Shown here in pieces: positions 31,391 through 39,345 of a stretch of DNA of 50,951 nucleotides. Position 1 is the first letter of the stretch; the number at the start of each line of letters is the position of its first letter. Origin of the DNA: Nocardia coubleae NBRC 108252 (GTDB taxonomy: Bacteria > Actinomycetota > Actinomycetes > Mycobacteriales > Mycobacteriaceae); NCBI RefSeq assembly GCF_001612805.1, contig NZ_BDBD01000023.1:1-50951 (forward strand), written 5' to 3'. The position numbers were made by a program, and so were the translations under genes. The notes under the pieces were generated by a model. The model did no database searches. It had not been told where the DNA came from and saw nothing but the letters and a program-made list of their open reading frames with translations.

Positions 31391-32083
31391 CCCGAAGAGG
31401 TCGGCGACCGGGGTTTGGGCGTCTACGGCTACGCCGATGTCGGCCATGGTGACGGCGATCGTGTTGACGATCCAGCGTTGCAGGACGCGTGACAGTTCGT
31501 CGGCGGTGAGTGGTTGCATGCCGCGGCTGAGCCAGCGGTTGACCGAGTTGTCGACCATGCCGACGAGACCGAAGGCCAAGGGCTCGGCGACCTCGGTGGT
31601 CCCGCCGTGGCAGGCGATGCTGATCGCGAAGAGGCGTGCGGTCTGCACCGCGACGGCCGTGCGGGCGTCGGAGACCGACGGGGAGCTGCCGACGACCCGT
31701 TTCGACCCGGCGGCCAGGAATCGATGCAGGTGCGGATTGGTGACGATCCAGCCGATGTAGGTTTCGACCGCCCTGGTGACCGCGTCGCCGACGGTGCCCT
31801 CCGGGCTGAGCACCGGGGTCAGCCGGGTCATCAGCTCGGAGATGATCCGGGTGCGGACCTGTTCGTCGAGGTCGTCGCGGTCGCCGAAGAGCCGGTAGAC
31901 CACCGAGCGGGGGACGCCTGCGCGTGCGGCGATGTCCTTGACGCCGACCCGCGCGCCGTCCTCGCGGATGGCGACGACGGCGGCGGCCAGGATCTGGTCG
32001 CGCCGTTCGGCCTTGTGCCCGTCCCACCGCTGCGATCGACCATCGGACGAGGTAGCTGGCGCGGCGGATTCCAGATTCGGCAC
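31376..32083 (-). CDS. TetR-family regulator
   Basis: 235 residues from GTG 32083. HTH: ILAAAVVAIREDGARVGVKD, then IAARAGVPRSVVYRLFGDRD. The C-terminal ligand domain (VETYIGWIVTNPHLHRFLAA and RTAVAVQTARLFAISIACHG) resembles actinobacterial TetR proteins linked to acyl-CoA metabolism. It lies 119 nt downstream of the acyl-CoA dehydrogenase gene, on the same strand, and is the only regulator near the beta-oxidation operon. It is therefore the first candidate for binding the repeated box at 37907 and 38000, although that box is not found before its own gene. Ligand unknown; an acyl-CoA is plausible. Confidence 0.88.
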   Translation of the reverse strand: MPNLESAAPATSSDGRSQRWDGHKAERRDQILAAAVVAIREDGARVGVKDIAARAGVPRSVVYRLFGDRDDLDEQVRTRIISELMTRLTPVLSPEGTVGDAVTRAVETYIGWIVTNPHLHRFLAAGSKRVVGSSPSVSDARTAVAVQTARLFAISIACHGGTTEVAEPLAFGLVGMVDNSVNRWLSRGMQPLTADELSRVLQRWIVNTIAVTMADIGVAVDAQTPVADLFGPDKI

Positions 32084-32202
32084 AGTCGGACCCTACACCG
32101 CGAGGTCGGACGTGGATTTGCCCGCGAACAGGGCATCGATGCGGCGCGGGTGCTGCCCGGCCGTCACGTGATGACAGCCGGACAGCAGACCGATCGGCAT
32201 GG

Positions 32203-34413
32203 TTACGCGCTCGGCGCCGCGTCGCGCGGCAGCCCGAGCATGCGCTCGCCGATGACATTGAGCTGCACCTCGGTCGTGCCACCGTAGATGGTGGTGGCGC
32301 GACCGGCGATGAGCTGTTCCATCGCGTGATCGCTACGCTCGCCCGGCACCGAGACGACACCGGCGACACCGAGTTCGGCGACGATGAACTCCGAGATCGC
32401 CTGTCCCAGACCCATACCGAGCAGCTTGCCGACGCTCGAGGTGGTGGAGACATCGATGCCGGACAGCTGCTTGAGCACCACCCGGGAACCGATCACGTCC
32501 ACCGCCCGGCTCTCGGCCATCAGCTCGCCGACCCGGTAGCGGGCCACCGGCGACAGCTCGCGGCCGATCGCGAACCGCAGCAGGTCGGTGTCGGTGGCGT
32601 AGGCCTCCATCTTCTGGCTCAGTGCCACCCGCTCGCCCGCCAGGGTCGTGCGGGCCACGTGCCAGCCGTCGTCGACCGCGCCGACCACGTTCTCGTCGGG
32701 GATGAACACGTCGTCGAGGAACACCTCGTTGAACAGCGCCGACCCGGTCATCTCCCGCAGCGGACGCACCGTGATACCCGGGCTCGACATGTCGAGCACG
32801 AAATAGGTGATGCCCTCGTGCTTCGGCTTGTCGGGGCTGGTGCGCGCGATCAGCATCGCCCATTGCGCGAACTGCGCGACGGTGGTCCAGATCTTCTGGC
32901 CGGTGACGCGCCAACCACCGTCGACCTTGACAGCCTTCGTGGTCAGGCTCGCCAGGTCGGACCCGGCACCCGGTTCGCTGAACAACTGGCACCACACGAA
33001 CTCACCGCGCAGCGTCGGCACGACCAGTTCGCGCTTCTGCCGTTCGTCACCGTGCGGGACGATGGCGCCGACCGCCCAGGTGCCCATCAGCAACTGCGGC
33101 ATCGCGATACCGGAGGCCTTGATCTCCTGGGAGATCACCACCTGCTCGAGCGGCGAGGCCGAACGGCCGTACGGGCGGGGCAGGTGCGGCAGGTTCCAGC
33201 CGCCGTCACCGAGGGCGACGAGCTGGTCGTCCTCGTCCTCGATCGCCGCGATCTCGGCCAGCTCGGCCCGGATACCCGCCCGGATCTGCTCGGCTTCCTC
33301 GGGCAATTCGAGTTCGTTGGAGAGCGTGACCCCCGACAGCGCGTACCCGGCGACAGCCTCGGCCCGTTCGTCGCGCCCGCCCAGCTGACCACGCAACGCG
33401 AGCGCGCGCCGGTAGTACAGGTGCGCGTCGTGTTCCCAGGTGAAGCCGATGCCGCCGTGCACCTGGATGCAGTCCTGGGCCACCTCGACGGCGGCGTCGG
33501 GAATGATCAGCGCGGCGATCGCGGCCGCGTAGTCGGCGGTGTCGTCGTCGCGATCCAGCGCATAGGCGGCGTCCCACAGCACGGCGCGCGCCTTCTCGAG
33601 CGCGATGCCCATGTGCGCGCACTTATGCTTCACGCCTTGGAACTGCCCGATCGGACGACCGAACTGCACGCGGGTCTTGGCGTACTCCGCCGCGGTCGAG
33701 ACACACCACGACATCACGCCGACGGCCTCGGCGCCGAGCACGACCGCCGCCACCGAGCGCACCCGGGTCGAGGTCACCGTGAGCACCCGCTCGGCGGGCA
33801 CCTCGACGGCGTCCGCCTGCAACCGCCCGGCACCGCGCAGCACGTCGACGTTGTCCTGCGTGCTCACGCTCAGCTCGACATTGTCGAACGCGACCCACTG
33901 CCGGTCACCGTCGACGGTGACCGGCGCGATGAGCACATCCGCTGACAACGCCCCGAGGACACCGTCGGCCGTGCCGTCGACGATCAGCACGCCGTCGCGC
34001 AGCACACCCGTCAGCGACGACGACAGCGCCACCGCACCGGTCCGCGAGCCGTCGGCGAGACCGGGCAGCTGGGCACGCGCCCACGCTCCCCTGTCCTGCG
34101 CGAGCACCGCGCTCGCCAGTGCCGTCGGCACGAACCGTCCGGTGTGCAGGCCGCGGCCGAGCGGCTCGAGGGCGACAGCCAGCGTCAGCAGGCCCGCGCC
34201 CTGTCCACCGAGGTCCTCGGCGATGTGCAGGCTCAGCAGGTCCTGCGCGACGAGGGAGTCCCAGTAGGGCAGCTTGCCCGCATCGGTGGATTCGACTGCC
34301 GCACGGACGGTTTCGCTGGTGATGGTGCGCTCGGCGAATCCGCTCACCGCGTCGGCGAGAGCCAGGTGGTCCTCGCTGACGCCGACGCCGAGCTCATAGC
34401 TGTTGCGCGCCAT
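32203..34413 (-). CDS. Double-domain acyl-CoA dehydrogenase (FadE)
   Basis: 736 residues, two complete ACAD-like halves in one chain. Half one (about 1-350) ends with DCIQVHGGIGFTWEHDAHLY, the standard actinobacterial FadE active-site segment. Half two (about 370-736) has WCQLFSEPGAGSDLASLTTK, the FAD/substrate motif WRVTGQKIWTTVAQFAQWAM and, near its end, TTIYGGTTEVQLNVIGERML. The usual YEGT catalytic Glu position is Gly in half two (YGGT). Such fusions (FadE6-like) mimic the FadE heterotetramers of steroid side-chain degradation. It introduces the 2,3-double bond in an acyl-CoA. The ATG at 34413 starts two bases after the SDR stop, so this is the last enzyme of a tight operon. Confidence 0.9.
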   Translation of the reverse strand: MARNSYELGVGVSEDHLALADAVSGFAERTITSETVRAAVESTDAGKLPYWDSLVAQDLLSLHIAEDLGGQGAGLLTLAVALEPLGRGLHTGRFVPTALASAVLAQDRGAWARAQLPGLADGSRTGAVALSSSLTGVLRDGVLIVDGTADGVLGALSADVLIAPVTVDGDRQWVAFDNVELSVSTQDNVDVLRGAGRLQADAVEVPAERVLTVTSTRVRSVAAVVLGAEAVGVMSWCVSTAAEYAKTRVQFGRPIGQFQGVKHKCAHMGIALEKARAVLWDAAYALDRDDDTADYAAAIAALIIPDAAVEVAQDCIQVHGGIGFTWEHDAHLYYRRALALRGQLGGRDERAEAVAGYALSGVTLSNELELPEEAEQIRAGIRAELAEIAAIEDEDDQLVALGDGGWNLPHLPRPYGRSASPLEQVVISQEIKASGIAMPQLLMGTWAVGAIVPHGDERQKRELVVPTLRGEFVWCQLFSEPGAGSDLASLTTKAVKVDGGWRVTGQKIWTTVAQFAQWAMLIARTSPDKPKHEGITYFVLDMSSPGITVRPLREMTGSALFNEVFLDDVFIPDENVVGAVDDGWHVARTTLAGERVALSQKMEAYATDTDLLRFAIGRELSPVARYRVGELMAESRAVDVIGSRVVLKQLSGIDVSTTSSVGKLLGMGLGQAISEFIVAELGVAGVVSVPGERSDHAMEQLIAGRATTIYGGTTEVQLNVIGERMLGLPRDAAPSA

Positions 34414-34415
34414 GA

Positions 34416-35294
34416 CTAGCTGGTCTCCTTCAGCTGTGCGGCGACACCGTCGATGGTCCACGGGCCGTCGGTCTCGACGGTTCGCACGTCGTGCCAGCCG
34501 CCGAGTTCGATGATGGCGCCGCCCTGCACCGCGAAAACCTTGCCGGTGAGCGGGCAGTCGGCCTCGGCCAGGTGCGCGACCAGCGGGGAGATGTTGGCCG
34601 GGGAGAACGGGTCGAACTCGCCCTCGGGTACCTCGGCGGCGAACAGGGCGCCCATGCCGGGGGTGGCCAGGGTGAGCCGGGTGCGGGCGATCGGGGCGAT
34701 CGCGTTCACCCGCACGCCGTAGCGCTCGAGCTCGTCGGCGGCGACCAGGGTCAGCGCGGCGATACCCGCCTTGGCGGCGCCGTAGTTGCCCTGGCCCGCG
34801 TTGGGCATGAAGGTGCCCGAGGCCGAGGCGGTGTTGATCACCGACGCCGAGACCGGGTTACCGGCCTTGGTCTGCGCCTTCCAGTACGCGGCGGCGTGGT
34901 GCAGGGTGGCGGCGTGGCCCTTGAGGTGCACGGCGATGACCGCGTCCCACTGGGATTCCTCCATGCTCGCGATGAACGCGTCGCGCAGGATGCCCGCGTT
35001 GTTCACCAGCACGTCGAGCGAGCCGTACTCGCTGATCGCCTGGTCGACAAGCGCTTTCGCACCTTCCCAGGTGGCGATGTTGTCGGTGTTGGCCACGGCC
35101 TGCCCGCCCGCGGCGACGATCTCGTCGACCACCTGCTGGGCGGGCCCGGCATCGGTGCCGGTGCCGTCGTTGGCGCCGCCGAGATCGTTGACCACGACCT
35201 TGGCGCCCTCGCGGGCGAACAGCAGCGCGTGTTCGCGACCGATACCGCGACCGGCACCGGTGATCACCGCGACGCGACCGTCAAGCTTTCCCAT
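34416..35294 (-). CDS. SDR-family 3-hydroxyacyl-CoA dehydrogenase (HSD17B4/MFE-2-like)
   Basis: 292 residues. Rossmann motif VAVITGAGRGIGREHALLFA, NAG motif LDVLVNNAGILRDAFIASME, and the catalytic Tyr-Lys in GNYGAAKAGIAALTLVAADE. The sequence resembles the dehydrogenase part of peroxisomal multifunctional enzyme type 2, which oxidises (3R)-hydroxyacyl-CoA with NAD. Encoded between a MaoC-like hydratase and an acyl-CoA dehydrogenase, it fits the third step of the same beta-oxidation cycle. The ATG at 35294 lies 12 bases after the MaoC stop. Confidence 0.9.
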   Translation of the reverse strand: MGKLDGRVAVITGAGRGIGREHALLFAREGAKVVVNDLGGANDGTGTDAGPAQQVVDEIVAAGGQAVANTDNIATWEGAKALVDQAISEYGSLDVLVNNAGILRDAFIASMEESQWDAVIAVHLKGHAATLHHAAAYWKAQTKAGNPVSASVINTASASGTFMPNAGQGNYGAAKAGIAALTLVAADELERYGVRVNAIAPIARTRLTLATPGMGALFAAEVPEGEFDPFSPANISPLVAHLAEADCPLTGKVFAVQGGAIIELGGWHDVRTVETDGPWTIDGVAAQLKETS

Positions 35295-35306
35295 AAGTCT
35301 TGTCTC

Positions 35307-36185
35307 CTAATTGAATTCGACGCGGCCGTCGGTGATGGTGATCTGGCCCGCGGCTTCGGTCTCGAAGGCGTAGGCGCGCACGCCGGAGTCGGCGGACCCG
35401 GTCGGCCAGAAGGTGGTGGTGATCTCCTGGCCCGGCAGGACAGGCTTCGCGAAGCGCACGGCCAGTCGGCGCAGGCGGGCTGTCTCGCTGTCGGCGAGTT
35501 CGGTCAGCGCCGCCCAGGAGGTGAAGGCCATGGTGCACAGACCGTGGTTGATGATGCCGGGCAGCCCGGCCATCCGGGCGATCTCGTCGTCGAGGTGGAT
35601 CGGCATCGGATCGCCGGAGGCCGGCGAGTACCGGAAGGTCTGATCCTTGTCGATCTGCGCGGTGACCTGTGCGGCCGGCTCGCCCGCGCGGTCGGCGTCG
35701 GTGATGCGGTGCTCCGGTGCGGCCTCGCCTTCGCCGGGGCCCGCGTCGACCTTGCGGAAGAACGCGGTCATCCACTGCTCGTTGACGAGTTCGCCCGCCG
35801 CGTCGCGGGTTTCGGCGTAGACGACGACGGTCGACCCGTTGGGCTTGCCGACGTACCCGATCGGCTTGGCGCGCACGACCAGTTCGTCGCCCGGCCGGAT
35901 CGGGCGGTGGAACAGGAAGTCCTGCTCCCCGTGCACCAGCTTCATCAGCAATTCCACCGGGGCCACGGACAGCGCCGCGGGCGCCATCGAGGTGAACACC
36001 GGCACCACCGCGAACACCGGCGGTGCGACTTCACCGTTGCGGTGGGCCGCGATCGGGTCGTTGGTGGCGGCAGCGTATTCGGCGATCCGCTCGGCGGTGA
36101 CCGAGAAACGCTCCTCGTCGGTCCATTCCCCCAGGCCGGAGCCGTCGAAGACGACTCCGGCCGTGGTCGCGTCGGCGCTGCTCAC
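35307..36185 (-). CDS. MaoC-like enoyl-CoA hydratase, double hotdog
   Basis: 292 residues: two hotdog folds. The C-terminal one contains the hydratase-2 motif YSPASGDPMPIHLDDEIARM with the catalytic Asp and His, followed by GLPGIINHGLCTMAFTSWAA. The N-terminal fold (AAHRNGEVAPPVFAVVPVFT, FLFHRPIRPGDELVVRAKPI) lacks the catalytic pair, as is normal. It hydrates trans-2-enoyl-CoA to (3R)-hydroxyacyl-CoA, matching the MFE-2-type SDR downstream. The GTG at 36185 overlaps the SRPBCC stop by four bases. Double-hotdog hydratases usually accept bulky or long acyl chains. Confidence 0.9.
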   Translation of the reverse strand: MSSADATTAGVVFDGSGLGEWTDEERFSVTAERIAEYAAATNDPIAAHRNGEVAPPVFAVVPVFTSMAPAALSVAPVELLMKLVHGEQDFLFHRPIRPGDELVVRAKPIGYVGKPNGSTVVVYAETRDAAGELVNEQWMTAFFRKVDAGPGEGEAAPEHRITDADRAGEPAAQVTAQIDKDQTFRYSPASGDPMPIHLDDEIARMAGLPGIINHGLCTMAFTSWAALTELADSETARLRRLAVRFAKPVLPGQEITTTFWPTGSADSGVRAYAFETEAAGQITITDGRVEFN

Positions 36186-36622
36186 GCCGCGGACCCGACG
36201 AGCTCGGTGAACTTGGCCATCGACTCCTTCAGATCCGCCTCGGCGTTCTTGGCGACGGCCTTGCCGATCGGGCCGACGATCATGGTCCCCTTGAAGGAGG
36301 CGTCGAAGGCGGCCGAGGAACCGGTGGCGGTCGGTTCGACCTTCAGCACGAATTCCACGGAGACACCCGCCATGCCGGTGCCGGTGATCTTCAGGTACTT
36401 CTGCGGGTCGACCTCGGCCACGGTCCATTCGATCTTGTTGGCCATGTTCATCACCGAGACGACCTCGATGAACCGCGATCCGACGGTCAGCTCGGCGGGC
36501 AGGTCCGAACGCCAGCCCTGGTGGATGGTCAGCCACTCCTCCCACGTCGCGAGATCACTCAGCTTCGCCCAGGCGGCTTCGGGGGTGATGGGCAGTTCGG
36601 TGGAGACGGACACAGATGCCAT
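36182..36622 (-). CDS. SRPBCC-family protein within a beta-oxidation operon
   Basis: 146 residues. Bet v 1/START-like fold: VSTELPITPEAAWAKLSDLA, WLTIHQGWRSDLPAELTVGS, and the long C-terminal helix GKAVAKNAEADLKESMAKFT. Proteins of this shape bind hydrophobic molecules. Located between the SCP-x-like thiolase (30-nt gap) and the MaoC gene (4-nt overlap), it may carry or shield the acyl or polycyclic substrate, or act as a cyclase-like enzyme. No catalytic residue can be assigned. The ATG at 36622 has an AGGAGT-type ribosome site (GAGGAGTATCCCC) just before it. Confidence 0.85.
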   Translation of the reverse strand: MASVSVSTELPITPEAAWAKLSDLATWEEWLTIHQGWRSDLPAELTVGSRFIEVVSVMNMANKIEWTVAEVDPQKYLKITGTGMAGVSVEFVLKVEPTATGSSAAFDASFKGTMIVGPIGKAVAKNAEADLKESMAKFTELVGSAA

Positions 36623-36652
36623 GGGGATACTCCTCGGTGAGATTGGTGGAAA

Positions 36653-37843
36653 TCAGCGGTTGGCCGGGCGGTAGGCGGTCACCACGACCGCACCACCGAG
36701 TCCGATGTTGTGTTGCAGGGCGATACGCGCGCCGTCGACCTGACGGGCGTCGGCGGTGCCGCGCAGCTGCCAGGTGAGCTCGCTGCACTGGGCGAGACCG
36801 GTCGCACCGAGCGGGTGCCCCTTCGAGATGAGGCCACCGGAGGGGTTGACGACCCACTTGCCGCCGTAGGTGGTGGCGTTGTCGTCGACGAGGCGTCCAC
36901 CCTCACCGGCCGCGCAGAGGCCCAGCGCCTCGTAGGTGAGCAGTTCGTTGGTGGAGAAGCAGTCGTGCAGCTCGATCACGTCGACGTCCTCGGGCCCGAT
37001 CCCGGCCTGGGCGTAGACCGCTTCCGCGGCGGTACGCGACATGTCGGCGCCCACCAGGTTGATCGCGCTCTTGGTGGAGAAGGTGGTCTCGAGGTCGGTG
37101 ACCATCGACTGCCCGACCATCTCGATCGCCTGGTCGGCGAGGTTGTGCTTGTCGACGAACGACTCGCTCGCCAGGATCACCGCGCCCGAACCGTCGGAGG
37201 TCGGTGAGCACTGCAGCTTGGTGAGCGGGCCGTAGATCTGCTTGGCGGCCAGCACCTCTTCCAGGCTGTATTCCTTCTGGAACTGCGCGTACGGGTTGTT
37301 CACCGAGTGGCGGTGGTTCTTCACGCCGATCTTGGCGAACTGCTCGGCGGTGGTGCCGTAGCGCTCCATGTGCTCTTTGCCCGCGGCGCCGAACATGTAC
37401 GGCGCGGGCGGCATGGCGAACTCCTGCAGTTCGGCCAGCGCCAGCAGGTGCCGCATCATCGGCTGTTCGCGGTCGTCGTAGGTGGAGCCGAGCGAACCCT
37501 TCTGCATCTTCTCGAAGCCCAGCGCCAGGGTGCAGTCGGCCAGGCCGCCGCGGATCGCCTGGGCGGCGAGGTAGAGCGCGGTCGAGCCGGTGGAACAGTT
37601 GTTGTTGACGTTGACCACCGGGATGCCGGTCATGCCGAGCTCGTAGACAGCGCGCTGTCCGGCGGTCGACTCGCCGTAGACGTAACCGACATAGGCCTGC
37701 TGGACCTGGTTGTAGTCGATTCCGGCATCGGTGAGCGCCTTGGTGCCCGCTTCCCGGGCCATGTCCGGGTAATCCCACTCCAGCGCGCCCGGCTTCTCGA
37801 ACTTCGTCATGCCGACGCCGACGACGAACACCTTCTGTGTCAT
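36653..37843 (-). CDS. SCP-x/lipid-transfer-type thiolase
   Basis: 396 residues. The nucleophilic Cys83 lies in VNVNNNCSTGSTALYLAAQA; ELHDCFSTNELLTYEALGLC and SGGLISKGHPLGATGLAQCS supply the second Cys and the His of the SCP-x/Ltp thiolase group. This group cleaves 3-oxoacyl-CoA, often of branched or sterol side chains, or performs retro-aldol steps with a DUF35 partner; no DUF35 gene is adjacent, so thiolysis is more likely. The ATG at 37843 has AGGAG about eight bases upstream. As the first gene of a five-gene operon it follows a promoter with an embedded operator at 37907-37922. Confidence 0.9.
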   Translation of the reverse strand: MTQKVFVVGVGMTKFEKPGALEWDYPDMAREAGTKALTDAGIDYNQVQQAYVGYVYGESTAGQRAVYELGMTGIPVVNVNNNCSTGSTALYLAAQAIRGGLADCTLALGFEKMQKGSLGSTYDDREQPMMRHLLALAELQEFAMPPAPYMFGAAGKEHMERYGTTAEQFAKIGVKNHRHSVNNPYAQFQKEYSLEEVLAAKQIYGPLTKLQCSPTSDGSGAVILASESFVDKHNLADQAIEMVGQSMVTDLETTFSTKSAINLVGADMSRTAAEAVYAQAGIGPEDVDVIELHDCFSTNELLTYEALGLCAAGEGGRLVDDNATTYGGKWVVNPSGGLISKGHPLGATGLAQCSELTWQLRGTADARQVDGARIALQHNIGLGGAVVVTAYRPANR

Positions 37844-37906
37844 GTACGCACTCCTGTGTGTCGCGTATCCCAAGTACGTGGGACTACGTGTACCAGGAAG
37901 GTATAT

Positions 37907-37922
37907 TGGACATCGTGTCCCA
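37907..37922. promoter_or_regulatory. Operator box 1 of the beta-oxidation/hydrolase region
   Basis: TGGACATCGTGTCCCA, with palindromic core GGACA-TCG-TGTCC. Read on the minus strand it falls between TTGACT and TATACC (16-bp spacer), the likely thiolase promoter, so binding would block transcription. The same box recurs inverted at 38000-38015 with one base changed. Confidence 0.65.
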
Positions 37923-37999
37923 GTCAATACCTTGACGTGCGGAAAATCGCCGGTCACGCAGATATTAGAATCTGGTGAAGTTGCGACTTGTCGTGTAAG

Positions 38000-38015
38000 T
38001 GAGACACGATGTCCA
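38000..38015. promoter_or_regulatory. Operator box 2, upstream of the alpha/beta hydrolase
   Basis: TGAGACACGATGTCCA, the reverse complement of box 1 at 15 of 16 positions, core GACA-CGA-TGTC. It lies 33 bp before the hydrolase ATG, placed to overlap its promoter or transcription start. Confidence 0.65.
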
Positions 38016-38047
38016 GGTCAGCGCATGCACAGTGATGGAGGAAGACG

Positions 38048-39124
38048 ATGGTCGGATGGGGCACCGCGGTGCGCAACATCGGCGCCTTGTTCCGGGAGGG
38101 AATAGAGCCCTACACCCCGACACCGTCGGTCGACGTGTACAGCCACCCCCATCGGCGGCTGCGGTGCTATCGCCGCACCACACCGGCCGTCGGCAATCCG
38201 ATCCTGCTCGTCCCGCCGCTGGCGGTCACGATCTCGTGCTACGACCTGCGGCCCGACCAGAGCCTGGTCGAGTTCCTCCTCGGCCTCGGCCGTGCGGTGT
38301 ACGTCATCGATTACGGCGAGATCACCTACGCCGACCGTGATCTCGGGTTCGAGGAGTGGGTCGACGACATCGTGCCCGACGCGATCCGCCGGGTCAGCGC
38401 CGAGCACGCCTACGCCCCGGTCGAGGTGATCGGCTGGTCGTTCGGCGGCACCATCAGCCTGTTGACCACCGCGGCCGACCCCGAACTCCCCGTCGCGTCG
38501 GTGACGGCGGTCGGTACCCCGTTCGACCAACGACGCAACGGGCCGATGTCGCTGGCCAGATCGCTCGGCCGCCTCGCCCCGACCAAGATCGTCACCACGC
38601 CGGTGCGCCTACTGGGCGGCATCCCGAAACAGGCCGTGCGGATCGGTTTCCGCGCCCAATCGCTCGACCGCGAGCTGACCAAACCGCTCTACATCGCGCG
38701 CCACGCCAACGACCCCGAATCGCTGGCCAGAATGCAGGCCGTCGACCGATTCATGGACACGATGCCGGGCTACCCGGCGCGCTTCTACGCACAGGTGTAC
38801 CGCCAGCTGATCATCCGCAACGAAATGTGGACCGGCACAGTGCATCTCAACGCCCAACACGCCGTCGACCTGGCCGCGATCACCGTCCCGGTCCTGCTGA
38901 TCGGCGGAAACCGCGACACCCTCGCCTCCGCCGCGTCGGTAGCCGCCGGAATCGATGTCCTCACCGGAGCCCCCGTCACCTTCGTCGAAGTCGACGGCAG
39001 CCACCTCGGCATCATCGCCGGCCCCGATGCCCGCACCACCAGCTGGGCAGCGATCGCCGACTTTCTCGCCGACACCACTGTCGACACCGATGAACTCCTG
39101 ACACGGAGTGCCACCGCACACTGA
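38048..39124 (+). CDS. PHA synthase-like alpha/beta hydrolase
   Basis: 358 residues. Alpha/beta hydrolase with NPILLVPPLAVTISCYDLRP at strand 3 and the nucleophile elbow VEVIGWSFGGTISLLTTAAD, where Ser131 replaces the Cys of true PHA synthases. The acid is probably the Asp in LLIGGNRDTLASAASVAAG and the base His in VDGSHLGIIAGPDARTTSW. This 'PhaC-like' group is frequent in mycolata and is likely to be an acyl esterase or acyltransferase. GGAGGAAGACG precedes the ATG. It diverges from the beta-oxidation operon and shares its operator box, so it may release or activate the substrate of that pathway. Confidence 0.88.
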   Translation: MVGWGTAVRNIGALFREGIEPYTPTPSVDVYSHPHRRLRCYRRTTPAVGNPILLVPPLAVTISCYDLRPDQSLVEFLLGLGRAVYVIDYGEITYADRDLGFEEWVDDIVPDAIRRVSAEHAYAPVEVIGWSFGGTISLLTTAADPELPVASVTAVGTPFDQRRNGPMSLARSLGRLAPTKIVTTPVRLLGGIPKQAVRIGFRAQSLDRELTKPLYIARHANDPESLARMQAVDRFMDTMPGYPARFYAQVYRQLIIRNEMWTGTVHLNAQHAVDLAAITVPVLLIGGNRDTLASAASVAAGIDVLTGAPVTFVEVDGSHLGIIAGPDARTTSWAAIADFLADTTVDTDELLTRSATAH

Positions 39125-39199
39125 CGGTCCGGCACGAGTGCTCCCGATGAGCCGGACCGATGCCGTGTCAAGAGTGGGCGACAGGTAATCTTGCCCCTC

Positions 39200-39280
39200 A
39201 TGTGGATCATTCTCGCCATCTCTGTGGTCAGCTCGGTCGCCATCGCGATCCTGTTCGCGACGGGGTTCCCCAAGGACTGA
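39200..39280 (+). CDS. Candidate 26-residue membrane microprotein
   Basis: An ATG frame beginning MWIILAISVV and ending LFATGFPKD encodes one hydrophobic helix of about 20 residues with a short polar tail, a typical single-span microprotein. TAATCT at 39186-39191 is a reasonable -10 whose expected transcription start, about 8 nt on, is at the ATG, so it would be a leaderless message. It lies alone between the hydrolase and ABC transporter genes. No homologue comes to mind. Chance is possible at this length, but a hydrophobic run with an aligned promoter is suggestive. Confidence 0.4.
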   Translation: MWIILAISVVSSVAIAILFATGFPKD

Positions 39281-39345
39281 CAACGATCGGCGAACAACGC
39301 CGTTTTCGTCCTGATCCAGGGTCGGCCGCCTAGAGTTGACTGATT

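Noticed and set aside
34491..36674. A 727-codon + strand frame across the SDR, MaoC and SRPBCC genes
   Set aside because: It crosses three well-supported minus-strand genes and encodes Gly/Val/Asp-rich nonsense.
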